Below, in pieces: positions 52,543 to 60,466 of a stretch of DNA of 64,000 nucleotides (the first letter of the stretch is position 1; every line of letters starts with the position of its first letter). The notes beneath the pieces are model-generated. The model searched no databases. It worked only from the letters and a program-made list of their open reading frames with translations, and was not told the DNA's origin. The stretch spans positions 186,001 to 250,000 of the forward strand of contig NZ_RFFH01000007.1 of NCBI RefSeq assembly GCF_003696265.1. Reading direction: 5' to 3'. The position numbers were made by a program, and so were the translations under genes. Source of the stretch: Nocardia stercoris (lineage in GTDB: Bacteria > Actinomycetota > Actinomycetes > Mycobacteriales > Mycobacteriaceae).

Positions 52543-54251
52543 AGCTCGGTCGCTCCTCCGGTGATCTCGACGATGGGCAGGCGCAGCGCGGCCGGCGCGC
52601 TCGCCGGGACCACCGGATGCGCGGGGGCGACGGGTGCGATCCGCAGGTAGGGCGCGCCCGGCGCGGGGCGCGGGTCGGCGTGACCTCGGTTGGGCCACAA
52701 CGACATCGCCCGCTCGGCGAGCGCGGTGATGGTGAGCGACGGGTTCACGCCCAGGTTCGCGGAGATGGTCGAGCCGTCGACGACGTGCAGGCCGGGGTAG
52801 CCGTACATCCGGTGGTACGGGTCGACGACCCCGGTCTCGGCGCTGTCGCCGATGGCGCAGCCGCCGATGAAGTGGCCGGTCATGGGGATGTTGAAGATGC
52901 TGCTGCTGACCGCGGCGGTCGGGACACCGTCGATCTTCTCGGCCACCCGGCGGGCGACCTCGTGCCCGGCCGGGATCCAGTCCGGGTTCGGTTGTCCCTC
53001 ACCCTGTTTGGTGGTCATGTGACGACCGAACAGACCGCGCTTGGTGTAGGTGGTCAGCGAGTTGTCGGTGGACTGCATGACCAGCAGGCCCAGCATCTGT
53101 TCCGACCAGCGGTGCGGATTGTGGATGCGGGCCAGGTCGCTGCGGTGGCGGACGAGCTCGCGGAGCCAGCCGCGCCAGCGTGGGCCGTCCCCGCTGACCA
53201 TGACGGTGGTCATCGCGGACATGGCATTGCTGCCCTTGCCGTAGCGCGCCGGCTCGATATGGGTGTGGGCGTCCGGATGGATGGACGAGGTGATCGCGAC
53301 GCCCTTGGTGAAGTCGCTGTCCCGGTTGCGGCTGCGCACCGACAGCAGCTCTTCGGAATTCGTGCGGGACAGCCGGCCGAGCCGCGCCGAGATGCCCGGC
53401 AGCGACCCGCGATCGCGCAGCCGGTGCAGTAGCCGCTGGGTGCCCAGCGCGGCCGCGGCGAACACCACCTGCTCGGCGGTGAACCGCTGCTTGCGGCCCG
53501 GCCGCGGACCGGTGCGGACCGCGGTGACCTCGTACCCACCACCCGGCAACGGCCGGACGTCGGTGACCGTGGTCAGCGGATGCACTGTGGCACCAGCCTT
53601 TTCGGCCAGGTACAGGTAGTTCTTCACCAGGGTGTTCTTGGCGTTGTGCCGGCAGCCGGTCATGCATTCGCCGCAGTGGGTGCAGGTCCGCCGCTGTGGC
53701 CCCGCGCCGCCGAAGAACGGGTCGGGCACGTCGTCACCGGGCCGGCGCCCGGGTCCGCCGAAGAACACACCGACCGGCGTGCTCCGGTAGGTGTCCGCGA
53801 TACCCATGTCACCGGCGACCTCGGCGAGGACCCGGTCGGCCGGGGTGGTCGCCGGATTCGTGGTGACGCCCAGCATGCGCTGCGCCTGGTCGTAGTGCGC
53901 CGCCAGCTCGGCCTTCCAGTCGGTGATGTGACCCCACTGCCGGTCGGCGTAGAACTCGTCCGGTGGCTGATACAGCGTGTTCGCGTACACCAGGGAGCCA
54001 CCGCCCACCCCGGCGCCCGCGAGCACGAAGGTGTTCTTCAGCAGGGTCATGCGCTGAATCCCGTACCAGCCCAGGGCCGGTGCCCACAGGTAGCGCCGCA
54101 TGCGCCACGAGGTCTGCGGGAACTCGTCGTCGGCGAACCGGCGCCCGGCCTCGAAAACGCCTACCCGGTAACCCTTCTCGGTCAACCGCAGTGCGCTGAC
54201 GCTGCCGCCGAAGCCGGATCCGATGACGATGACGTCGTAGTCGTGGCTCAT
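52539..54251 (-). CDS. GMC oxidoreductase, cholesterol-oxidase (ChoD)-like
   Basis: A 570-residue FAD enzyme oxidising alcohols. The dinucleotide motif is 'VIGSGFGGSVSALRL' near residue 9. 'GAGVGGGSLVYANTLYQPP' near 80 and the cysteine-rich 'CTHCGECMTGCRHNAKNTL' near 190 closely match the ChoD branch. The C-terminal 'GHFIGGCAIGDS' near 463 and 'NLGVNPSLTITALAERAM' near 507 complete the active site. No twin-arginine or Sec signal is visible. It is second in the operon, 10 bases after the monooxygenase stop. Sterol or another hydrophobic alcohol is plausible. Confidence 0.92.
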   Translation of the reverse strand: MSHDYDVIVIGSGFGGSVSALRLTEKGYRVGVFEAGRRFADDEFPQTSWRMRRYLWAPALGWYGIQRMTLLKNTFVLAGAGVGGGSLVYANTLYQPPDEFYADRQWGHITDWKAELAAHYDQAQRMLGVTTNPATTPADRVLAEVAGDMGIADTYRSTPVGVFFGGPGRRPGDDVPDPFFGGAGPQRRTCTHCGECMTGCRHNAKNTLVKNYLYLAEKAGATVHPLTTVTDVRPLPGGGYEVTAVRTGPRPGRKQRFTAEQVVFAAAALGTQRLLHRLRDRGSLPGISARLGRLSRTNSEELLSVRSRNRDSDFTKGVAITSSIHPDAHTHIEPARYGKGSNAMSAMTTVMVSGDGPRWRGWLRELVRHRSDLARIHNPHRWSEQMLGLLVMQSTDNSLTTYTKRGLFGRHMTTKQGEGQPNPDWIPAGHEVARRVAEKIDGVPTAAVSSSIFNIPMTGHFIGGCAIGDSAETGVVDPYHRMYGYPGLHVVDGSTISANLGVNPSLTITALAERAMSLWPNRGHADPRPAPGAPYLRIAPVAPAHPVVPASAPAALRLPIVEITGGATEL

Positions 54252-54261
54252 ATCGTCCTTT

Positions 54262-55725
54262 CTAGGCCCGGGTCAGCCGGTAGTCGGTGAGGTCGAGCCG
54301 GTCGGTCTCGCGGCGGTAGGCGGTGACCGTGCCGGGCCAGTTGTTGGTGATCCGGCCGGCGGCGTCGCGGTACCAGCTGGTGCAGAAGCTCCACACCGAG
54401 CGGTTCAGCCGGGCCTGGATGCGCGCGTCGTAGGCGGCCTGGGCGGCGGGCAGCACCTCGAGCGCCGAACCCGGTTGCGCCGCGATCACTTCGACCGCAC
54501 GGCGGATGTAGCGGGCCTGGGATTCGATGACGTGCACGATCGAGCCCGCCCCCAGGTTGGTGTTCGGGCCGTAGACCAGGAAGAAGTTCGGGAACCCGCT
54601 CACCGTGATGCCCTTGTACGCCTGTGCGCCCGTGGACCATTCGTCGTGCAGCTTGCGGCCCGCGGCGCCGGTCACGGTCATCGGCCAGAGGAATTCGGTG
54701 CCCTTGAAACCGGTTCCGTAGACGATGACGTCCGCGCGGTGCAGGGTTCCGTCGCGGCCGCGCACACCGGCGGGCGTGATCTCGGCGATGCCGCCGGTCT
54801 CGAGCCGCACGGTGGGCCGGTCCAGGGCGGGAAACCAGTCGTTGGAGAACAGGGCCCGTTTGCAGCCGGGTGGCGCGTCCGGGGCCAGCGCGGCACGCAG
54901 GCGCTCGTCGGTGACCTGCCGGCGCAGGTGGAAGCGGCCGATTCCTGCGATGATCGGCCGCAGCCGCGGCACGTCGACGATGGTCGCCGACACCGCCTCG
55001 CACAGCGCCAGCCAGCCCAGCCGGGCCGCGCGTTGCGTGGCCGGGAACCGGCGGAACCTGCCGCGCGCCCGCGGACCGTAGTCGGTGGTCGGCTTGGGCA
55101 TGATCCACGTGGCCGACCGCTGGAAGACGGTCAGCTGCGCGACCCGCGGCGCGATCTCGGGCACGAACTGGATTGCGCTGGCACCGGTTCCGATCACCGC
55201 GACCCGCTTACCGGCCAGATCGACACTGTGGTCCCATTCGGCGGAATGGAAGGCCGCGCCCGCGAAGGTCTCGATGCCCGGGATATCGGGGAAGGCGGGT
55301 CGCGACAACTGCCCGACCGCCGAGATCACCACGTCCGCTTCGTGGACCGTCCCGTCCGCGGTGCGGACCGTCCACCCGGCGGTGGCGTCGTCGTACTCGG
55401 CGGCGGTGACCTCGCTGCCGAACCGGATCCGTTCCAGCAGACCATATTTCGACGCGAGATCGCGCAGGTAGCGCTGGATCTCGGCCTGGGGCGCGAAGCG
55501 GGTGGACCAGTCCGGATTCGGCTCGTAGGAGAACGAGTACAGCGGCGAGGGCACATCGCAGGCCGCGCCCGGGTAGGTATTGGCCAGCCACACACCCCCG
55601 ACGTCGTGGCCCCGCTCGAGCAGGGTGACCCGCTCGTATCCGGCGCGGCGCAGCTCCATGGCCGCGCCCAGGCCACCGAAACCGGTGCCGATGATCACGA
55701 TCCTGGGATCGCTCCGACCAGTCAT
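54262..55725 (-). CDS. Baeyer-Villiger-type flavin monooxygenase (MymA-like)
   Basis: A 487-residue class B monooxygenase. FAD motif 'IIGTGFGGLGAAMEL' lies near residue 10. The fingerprint FxGxxxHxxxWD is present as 'FAGAAFHSAEWD' near 153. The NADPH motif is 'VIGTGASAIQFVPEIA' near 174. 'ANTYPGAACDVPSPLYSFSY' near 49 is typical of the cyclohexanone-monooxygenase relatives. ATG 55725 follows GAAAGGGCG. It heads an operon with GMC oxidase, FadD and hydrolase, divergent from an AraC-type gene. That is the same plan as the mymA-virS locus of mycobacteria. Confidence 0.94.
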   Translation of the reverse strand: MTGRSDPRIVIIGTGFGGLGAAMELRRAGYERVTLLERGHDVGGVWLANTYPGAACDVPSPLYSFSYEPNPDWSTRFAPQAEIQRYLRDLASKYGLLERIRFGSEVTAAEYDDATAGWTVRTADGTVHEADVVISAVGQLSRPAFPDIPGIETFAGAAFHSAEWDHSVDLAGKRVAVIGTGASAIQFVPEIAPRVAQLTVFQRSATWIMPKPTTDYGPRARGRFRRFPATQRAARLGWLALCEAVSATIVDVPRLRPIIAGIGRFHLRRQVTDERLRAALAPDAPPGCKRALFSNDWFPALDRPTVRLETGGIAEITPAGVRGRDGTLHRADVIVYGTGFKGTEFLWPMTVTGAAGRKLHDEWSTGAQAYKGITVSGFPNFFLVYGPNTNLGAGSIVHVIESQARYIRRAVEVIAAQPGSALEVLPAAQAAYDARIQARLNRSVWSFCTSWYRDAAGRITNNWPGTVTAYRRETDRLDLTDYRLTRA

Positions 55726-55778
55726 GGACGCCCTTTCTGTCGACTTCGACACACTCACGGTAGGTCCACCGGAGTCGT

Positions 55779-55801
55779 TGTCTCGAGACACTGACGGTCA
55801 G
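55779..55801. promoter_or_regulatory. Tandem palindromes in the AraC/monooxygenase promoter region
   Basis: TGTCTCGAGACA (55779-55790), a perfect 12-bp palindrome, abuts CTGAC-G-GTCAG (55791-55801). They lie between the divergent monooxygenase and AraC genes. CATAAT at 55820-55825 could be the AraC-gene -10, which would place its mRNA start close to GTG 55832, a leaderless arrangement. Confidence 0.45.
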
Positions 55802-55831
55802 AATTTCCACATTTTCGGCCATAATGGTCGG

Positions 55832-56887
55832 GTGGATACCGTGCACCAACCCGACGTCACGACCTGGCACTTCGCCCGCGGCACCGCCAGCGTGGCCACC
55901 ATGGTCGGTTTCGCGGTCGAGCACGGCGTACCGGTGGACCGAATGCTCGCGGGCACCGGCCTTTCCGCCGCCGGCCTGGCCGATCCCGACGCACAGATCA
56001 CGGCCGAGACCGAACTGACCGTGGTGCGCACCCTGCTGCGCGAGGTCGGCGCAGTGCCGGCGCTCGGCGCCGAGGTCGGCCGCCGCTACCGGATCAGCAC
56101 CTTCGGGATCTTCGGCTACGCCTGCATCACCAGCCCGAACCTGGGTGAGGCGATCGCGTTGGCGCTGCGCTACTACCGGCTCGGGTTCGCGTTCTGCATA
56201 CCGGTGGTGGAGGTCGGCGACAGCGGTGTGGTGGCGCGGATCCACAACGACACGGTGCCGGCGGACGTCCGAGAGTTCCTCACCGACCGCGACGTGGTGG
56301 CCATGTACCAGGTGACCAGTGACCTGCTGGGCGGCCCGCTCGACCTCACCCGGGTCGAATTCGACCACCCGGCCGGCGACCGGGCGGACCGGATGGCCGA
56401 GATCTTCGGTGTCCGACCGCAATTCGATGCGCGGTACACCTCGTTCGCGCTGGACCGGGCCCAGCTCGCGCAGCCGCTCCCCCAGTCGAATCCGGCGACC
56501 TGGGCGGCGTGTATCGCCCAGTGCCAGGACCTGATCCGTAAACGCAGTACCCGCACCGGGATCGCCGCCGAGGTGCGCGACCGGCTGCTGCCCACCTCGG
56601 GCGCCGCGGGTTTCGCGGTCCCGCCGACCTTCGACAGGCTCGCGCACGACCTCAATGTCAGCCCGCGCACGCTACGCCGCCACCTCGACGCGGCGGGCAC
56701 CAGCTACCGCGCGCTGCTCGACGAGGTCCGGCACACCTTGGCCGAGGAGATGCTGTCCGGTACCTCGCTGAGCGTAGACGACGTCGCCGTCCGCCTCGGC
56801 TATGCGGAGGCGACGCCGTTCATCCACGCCTTCAAGCGCTGGACCGGGACGACCCCGGCCGCCTACCGCCGGGGTGCGCGGCCGTAG
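55832..56887 (+). CDS. AraC family regulator with arabinose-binding-like domain (VirS-like)
   Basis: A 351-residue activator. The N-terminal Arabinose_bd-like domain (about 15-205) includes 'FGIFGYACITSPNLGEAIAL' near 91 and 'VEFDHPAGDRADRMAEIFGV'. The C-terminal AraC helix-turn-helix pair is in 'RLAHDLNVSPRTLRRHLDAA' near 270 and 'VDDVAVRLGYAEATPFIHAF' near 313. VirS of M. tuberculosis has the same two-domain plan and likewise faces a flavin monooxygenase operon. GTG 55832 has no ribosome-binding site and may be leaderless. Its end overlaps the convergent aldehyde dehydrogenase by 25 bases. Confidence 0.92.
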   Translation: MDTVHQPDVTTWHFARGTASVATMVGFAVEHGVPVDRMLAGTGLSAAGLADPDAQITAETELTVVRTLLREVGAVPALGAEVGRRYRISTFGIFGYACITSPNLGEAIALALRYYRLGFAFCIPVVEVGDSGVVARIHNDTVPADVREFLTDRDVVAMYQVTSDLLGGPLDLTRVEFDHPAGDRADRMAEIFGVRPQFDARYTSFALDRAQLAQPLPQSNPATWAACIAQCQDLIRKRSTRTGIAAEVRDRLLPTSGAAGFAVPPTFDRLAHDLNVSPRTLRRHLDAAGTSYRALLDEVRHTLAEEMLSGTSLSVDDVAVRLGYAEATPFIHAFKRWTGTTPAAYRRGARP

Positions 56888-58377
56888 AGCATCCGCACCG
56901 CGCGCCGGGCCATGGCCATGGCGGCGGGTGTGCGATCCAGGGCGAGCAGTGCCATGCCGGGAATCGCGAAGCGCTGCCGGGCGATCGAATGCGGCCGGAC
57001 GAATTCGCGCAGGCCCTCTTCGCCGTGGATGCGGCCGATCCCGGACTCCCCGACGCCACCGAACGGCAGCGCGGAGATCGCGCCGAACGCGATGACCGAG
57101 TTGATCGAGGTGGCACCCGCGCGCAGCTGCCGCGCGATCTCCACGCCGTGCCGTGCCGAGTACACCGAGGAGGCCAGGCCGTAGCGGGTGCCGTTGGCGA
57201 GGGCGATCGCCTCGTCGAGGCTGTCCACCGACCGGACCGTCACCGTCGGGCCGAACGTCTCCTCTTGCACCGCAAGCGAATCCTCGTCGACGTCGACCAG
57301 CACTACCGGGTCGATGAAGGGGGCCCGCACGGAGTCGGGGCCGCCGACGAGCGCGGTGCCGCCGTGCTTCAGCGCGTCCTCGATGTGCTCGCGCACGACC
57401 GCGACCTGGCTGGGCATGGTCATCGGCCCGTAGTGCGCGCCCGGCTCGCTGCCGGCGCGGACCTGGGCGAGGTTCTTGCGCAGCTCGTCGAGGAACCGTT
57501 CCCGCACCGACGCCAGCACGTACACCCGCTCGATGCCGACACAGGTCTGGCCGCTGTTGGCCGCCGCACCCCAGGCGATGTCGCGGGCGGCGGCTGCCAC
57601 GTCCGCGTCCGCGGCGACGATGGCGGCGTCCTTGCCGCCGCATTCGAGCAGGATCGGCGTGAGTGTTTCGGCGGCGGCGGCCATGATCCGTTTGCCGGTG
57701 GCCGTGGAGCCGGTGAACGCGATCTTGTCGACCCCGGCGGTGACGAGCGCGGCGCCCGTCGCGCCGTATCCGTTGACTGTGCGCAGAATATGCTGCGGCA
57801 GTTCGGGATTCGCCTTCGAGAAGGATTCGGCGTAATAGTTGCCGATGGTGGTGGTGTATTCGCTGGGCTTGAACACCACCGTGTTGCCCGCGGCCAGCGC
57901 GTAGGCGATGGACCCGTTCGGCGTGTAGGTCGGGTAGTTCCACGGGCCGATCACGCCGACGACACCGAGCGGGCGGTACTCCACCGACGCGGCGAAGTTG
58001 GCCATGAGCGCTCCGGGCCGCACGGTCCGGGTGCGCAGCGTCTTCTCGGCGTGCTTGGCCGCCCAGTCGATGTGCCCGACGGTCAGCGACAGCTCGAGGA
58101 AAGCGTCGTCGAGCGGCTTGCCGTTCTCCTGGTGCATCAGCGCGGAGAACTCGTCGGCGTGCCCGGTCAGATACGCGGCCCACCGCTGCAGCGCCCGCTT
58201 GCGCTCGGCGAACGACATGCCCGCCCAGGTCCGGGCCGCGACCCGCGCGTCGGCGACCGCGGCCCGCACCGCGTCGGCATCGTCCACCCGATGTTCGGCG
58301 ATCACCTCACCCGAACTCGGATCGACCGACACCAGAACCGAGTCGTCGGCGGATCGGCTATCGGTAGTGCTGCTCAA
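56863..58377 (-). CDS. Aldehyde dehydrogenase
   Basis: An NAD(P)-dependent enzyme of about 504 residues. 'GVIGPWNYPTY' near residue 143, 'VFKPSEYTTTIGNYYAE' near 167, 'IAFTGSTATGKRIMAAAAET' near 220, catalytic Glu in 'LLECGGKDAAI' near 242 and catalytic Cys in 'NSGQTCVGIERVYV' near 276 are all present. TTG 58377 is preferred because GGGAG stands 6 bases upstream; the ATG at 58464 would cover the promoter motif at 58459. It converges on the AraC gene and would oxidise aldehydes made by the neighbouring operon. Confidence 0.93.
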   Translation of the reverse strand: MSSTTDSRSADDSVLVSVDPSSGEVIAEHRVDDADAVRAAVADARVAARTWAGMSFAERKRALQRWAAYLTGHADEFSALMHQENGKPLDDAFLELSLTVGHIDWAAKHAEKTLRTRTVRPGALMANFAASVEYRPLGVVGVIGPWNYPTYTPNGSIAYALAAGNTVVFKPSEYTTTIGNYYAESFSKANPELPQHILRTVNGYGATGAALVTAGVDKIAFTGSTATGKRIMAAAAETLTPILLECGGKDAAIVAADADVAAAARDIAWGAAANSGQTCVGIERVYVLASVRERFLDELRKNLAQVRAGSEPGAHYGPMTMPSQVAVVREHIEDALKHGGTALVGGPDSVRAPFIDPVVLVDVDEDSLAVQEETFGPTVTVRSVDSLDEAIALANGTRYGLASSVYSARHGVEIARQLRAGATSINSVIAFGAISALPFGGVGESGIGRIHGEEGLREFVRPHSIARQRFAIPGMALLALDRTPAAMAMARRAVRMLYGRAPRR

Positions 58378-58742
58378 TGTCGCTCCCGAAATAGACGGCG
58401 GAGAACTCCACGGTAGGCCGGTCGCCCCCTCACGCACAGACACTTGCGGACAATCGATCGACATTTCCGGTCAATCTCGACCCCATCCCACCCCATCCGC
58501 GCCGAACAACCAGGTGCCGGCCGGGACCGGTGGATCCGGGCGTGCACTCGTACGCATCAGTCCGCCGGAAGCCACCAGCCGCCCCGAGCGCACCCACCCA
58601 GATCCGATGCGGACCGCATCCGAACACTCCGACTCACGACACCTGTCGAGACCGAAGACGAACAATGCGAGCGAGATCCCCCGGATCCGTCTAGCTGACT
58701 CTGCACGAAAACCCTTGCCACAGGCCGTTATAGCCTCTGCCC
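58378..58742. other. Gene-free divergent promoter region
   Basis: About 365 bases with no convincing gene. CGACATTTCCGGTC (58459-58472) resembles CCACATTTTCGGCC (55807-55820) before the AraC gene, so it may be an AraC-type site for the aldehyde dehydrogenase promoter. GATGCGG-A-CCGCATC (58606-58620) is an exact inverted repeat. TATAGC (58729-58734), 8 bases before the Rpn ATG, is a likely -10 and would give a nearly leaderless mRNA. Confidence 0.45.
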
Positions 58743-59753
58743 ATGATCGAAACCGTGCAGCATCCCCACGATGGCTTGTTCCGCGAGATCATGACCCGAA
58801 AGGAGGAAATGGTCAGCGAATTGCGTTCCGTGCTACCGGATTCGATGGTGCTGCACATCGATTGGGACAGCGTGGAACTGTTGTCTGCCGCGTTCGTCGA
58901 CAAGCTCCGCGCGACCAGCGCCGACGTCGTGATGCGGGCCCGCATGGCCGGCGTCGAAGGCTACCTGCACCTCATGGTCGAGCATCAGTCCAAGCCGGAT
59001 TGGACCATGCCGCTGCGCATCTCCGAATACCGAAACCTGCTCTGTCGTCGACACCTGGCGGAGAACCCGGCGGCAAGGTCACTACCGCCTATCGTGTCGC
59101 TTGTGGTGCACACCGGCCACGAGGGCAAGCCCTGGACCGTGCCGGTGGACTACCTCGACCTGGTGGATCTGCCGGCCGAGCTTCGCACAGAGTGGGCGCC
59201 GTACCTGACGACCCGATACCTGCTCGACGACATCACCCAGGTCGGCGAGGACGAACTGCGCCGCCGCGCCCTGACCCCGGCAGCCCTGGCCACGTTGCTC
59301 CTGGAAAAGATCAGCGCTCTCGGCCCGGACCCGGTCACGACGGGCCGCAGGGTCTCCGATGTGCTCCGCGCGGTGGCAGCGAGCCCGAACGCCGTCGCTG
59401 ACCTGCAAGCTCTGCTGCGTTACATTGTCATCGTCGGGAGTACACGCGGCAGGACTGTGGCGATGGCTGAGTGGGAATCTCTCATCGAGGAACTGGGACC
59501 CGAGGCGAAGGAGGCGTACGTGACGATCGCTGACCTTTTGGAAGCACGGGGAGAGGCGCGCGGTGAAGCCCGCGGTGAAGCCCGCGGCGAGTTTGTGGGT
59601 CGCGCTGAAATGTTGCTCGACCAAATCGCAATCCGTTTTCCCGAGGCCGTGGACTGGGTTCCGGACCGGGTGCGCGGCGCGACGCTGGAGCAGCTTCGCG
59701 AGTGGGGTAAGCGCCTGGTCGACGCACCGTCCGCCGAGGCCATCTTCGAATGA
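58743..59753 (+). CDS. Rpn-family PD-(D/E)XK nuclease (recombination-promoting nuclease / putative transposase family)
   Basis: A 336-residue protein of the Rpn family (COG5464). The start 'HPHDGLFREIMTRKEEM' is typical. Catalytic residues of the PD-(D/E)XK core are visible: Asp61 in 'SADVVMRARM', then Glu80 and Gln82 in 'HLMVEHQSKPDWTMPLRI'. The middle is helical. Four ARGE units (about residues 267-282) link to a C-terminal domain of about 55 residues. E. coli Rpn nucleases have been described as toxic defence proteins restrained by a small protein translated from inside their own gene. A strong internal start here suggests the same. The old 'transposase' label is not supported. Confidence 0.88.
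   Translation: MIETVQHPHDGLFREIMTRKEEMVSELRSVLPDSMVLHIDWDSVELLSAAFVDKLRATSADVVMRARMAGVEGYLHLMVEHQSKPDWTMPLRISEYRNLLCRRHLAENPAARSLPPIVSLVVHTGHEGKPWTVPVDYLDLVDLPAELRTEWAPYLTTRYLLDDITQVGEDELRRRALTPAALATLLLEKISALGPDPVTTGRRVSDVLRAVAASPNAVADLQALLRYIVIVGSTRGRTVAMAEWESLIEELGPEAKEAYVTIADLLEARGEARGEARGEARGEFVGRAEMLLDQIAIRFPEAVDWVPDRVRGATLEQLREWGKRLVDAPSAEAIFE
59520..59753 (+). CDS. Predicted intragenic small Rpn product (RpnS-like), nested in the nuclease gene
   Basis: In-frame GTG 59520 (residue 260 of the nuclease) is preceded by a perfect AAGGAGG (59508-59514) with a 5-base spacer, better than the site of the full gene, which has none. Translation from it would give a 77-residue protein containing the ARGE repeats and the C-terminal domain. 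It would lack the nuclease core and could block the long form by pairing with it, as reported for E. coli Rpn proteins. A duplicate of precisely this unit follows at 59750. Not proven experimentally. Confidence 0.6.
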   Translation: MTIADLLEARGEARGEARGEARGEFVGRAEMLLDQIAIRFPEAVDWVPDRVRGATLEQLREWGKRLVDAPSAEAIFE

Positions 59754-59971
59754 CGATCGCTGACCTTTTGGAAGCACGCGGCGAGGCACGCGGCGAAGCC
59801 CGCGGTGAGATCGTGGGCCGCGCTGACATGCTGCTCGAGCAGATCGCAGTCCGATTCATCGTGGTTCCGGCCTGGGTCCGGGAACGGGTGCGGAGCGGGA
59901 GCCTCGAGGAGCTCCAGCGCTGGGGCCGACGAGTGGTCAGCGCCGAGTCCGCGGCGGCTGTCTTCGGCTGA
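59750..59971 (+). CDS. Duplicated small Rpn C-terminal protein
   Basis: A 73-residue frame that starts ATGA-overlapped with the nuclease stop. Its sequence repeats the nested product from its first residue: 'TIADLLEARGEARGEARGE' is identical, then about half the remaining residues match. It has three ARGE units rather than four. The first 28 bases (59751-59778) are identical to 59521-59548, giving a 231-bp offset. There is no separate ribosome-binding site, so translation is probably coupled. It looks like a stand-alone version of the nested antitoxin-like unit. Confidence 0.75.
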   Translation: MTIADLLEARGEARGEARGEIVGRADMLLEQIAVRFIVVPAWVRERVRSGSLEELQRWGRRVVSAESAAAVFG

Positions 59972-59982
59972 CGATCACCGCC

Positions 59983-60019
59983 GGTATCCCCCGGCATACC
60001 TGTGGTGCCGGGGGATACC
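59983..60019 (+). terminator. Terminator of the Rpn locus
   Basis: GGTATCCCCCGGCA (59983-59996) pairs perfectly with TGCCGGGGGATACC (60006-60019) around a 9-base loop. It begins 12 bases after the small Rpn stop. Confidence 0.8.
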
Positions 60020-60466
60020 GGAACAGTCGGTCCGTCCTGGCCGACACGGCGGAAATCTGCGCTCACAATTGCCGTGGCCGGCTTCGCGTGCACCGTCGCA
60101 CTCGGCTCGGGCACCGCTGCCGCGGACACGATGTCGGCGGGACCGGCCTCCGGGTCGTCGGGGCTGGCGCTGTCGTCCGACGGACAGACCCTGGCTTCCA
60201 ACGGTTCGTCGGCGCAGACCGCTGCCATCCTGTACCCGCAGTTCCCGTTCGGCCCGCTCTCGGCGGATCTCGCCTGCCAGTTCTCCTCTCCGCAGCAGAC
60301 CGGTTCGCAGGAGTACAACCCGAACCCGAACGGGGGCGGAGGCTGCTACGTCTTTTCCGCGGATGATCGAGTAGCCACTCAGGGCAGCAGCCCCAGGCGG
60401 CGGGCGCGGACCACTGCTTCGTGGCGGGTGTGGGCGCCGAGGCGGGTCATGGCGCTGCGGAGGTAG
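60002..60466 (+). CDS. Putative small secreted protein, probably a disrupted gene
   Basis: The frame carries a credible signal peptide, 'RRKSALTIAVAGFACTVALG' then 'SGTAAADT' with an AAA cleavage site near residue 41. A Ser/Gly/Asn-rich mature part follows with 'LYPQFPFGPLSADLACQF' and 'GGGGCYVF', giving two cysteines. The only in-frame starts (GTG 60002 and 60005) lie inside the terminator hairpin. The 3' end becomes Arg-rich as it runs 88 bases into the antisense of the LuxR gene. I infer a secreted-protein gene damaged at both ends. I do not recognise the family. Confidence 0.4.
   Translation: MVPGDTGTVGPSWPTRRKSALTIAVAGFACTVALGSGTAAADTMSAGPASGSSGLALSSDGQTLASNGSSAQTAAILYPQFPFGPLSADLACQFSSPQQTGSQEYNPNPNGGGGCYVFSADDRVATQGSSPRRRARTTASWRVWAPRRVMALRR

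Noticed and set aside
59548..59592. ARGE repeats as a phase-variable simple repeat
   Set aside because: The unit is 12 bases, so changes in copy number stay in frame and would not switch the gene off.
58743..59753. Annotation of the Rpn gene as a transposase with a mobile element around it
   Set aside because: No terminal inverted repeats or target duplications are visible, and the family is a PD-(D/E)XK nuclease. 'Transposase' is a legacy domain name.
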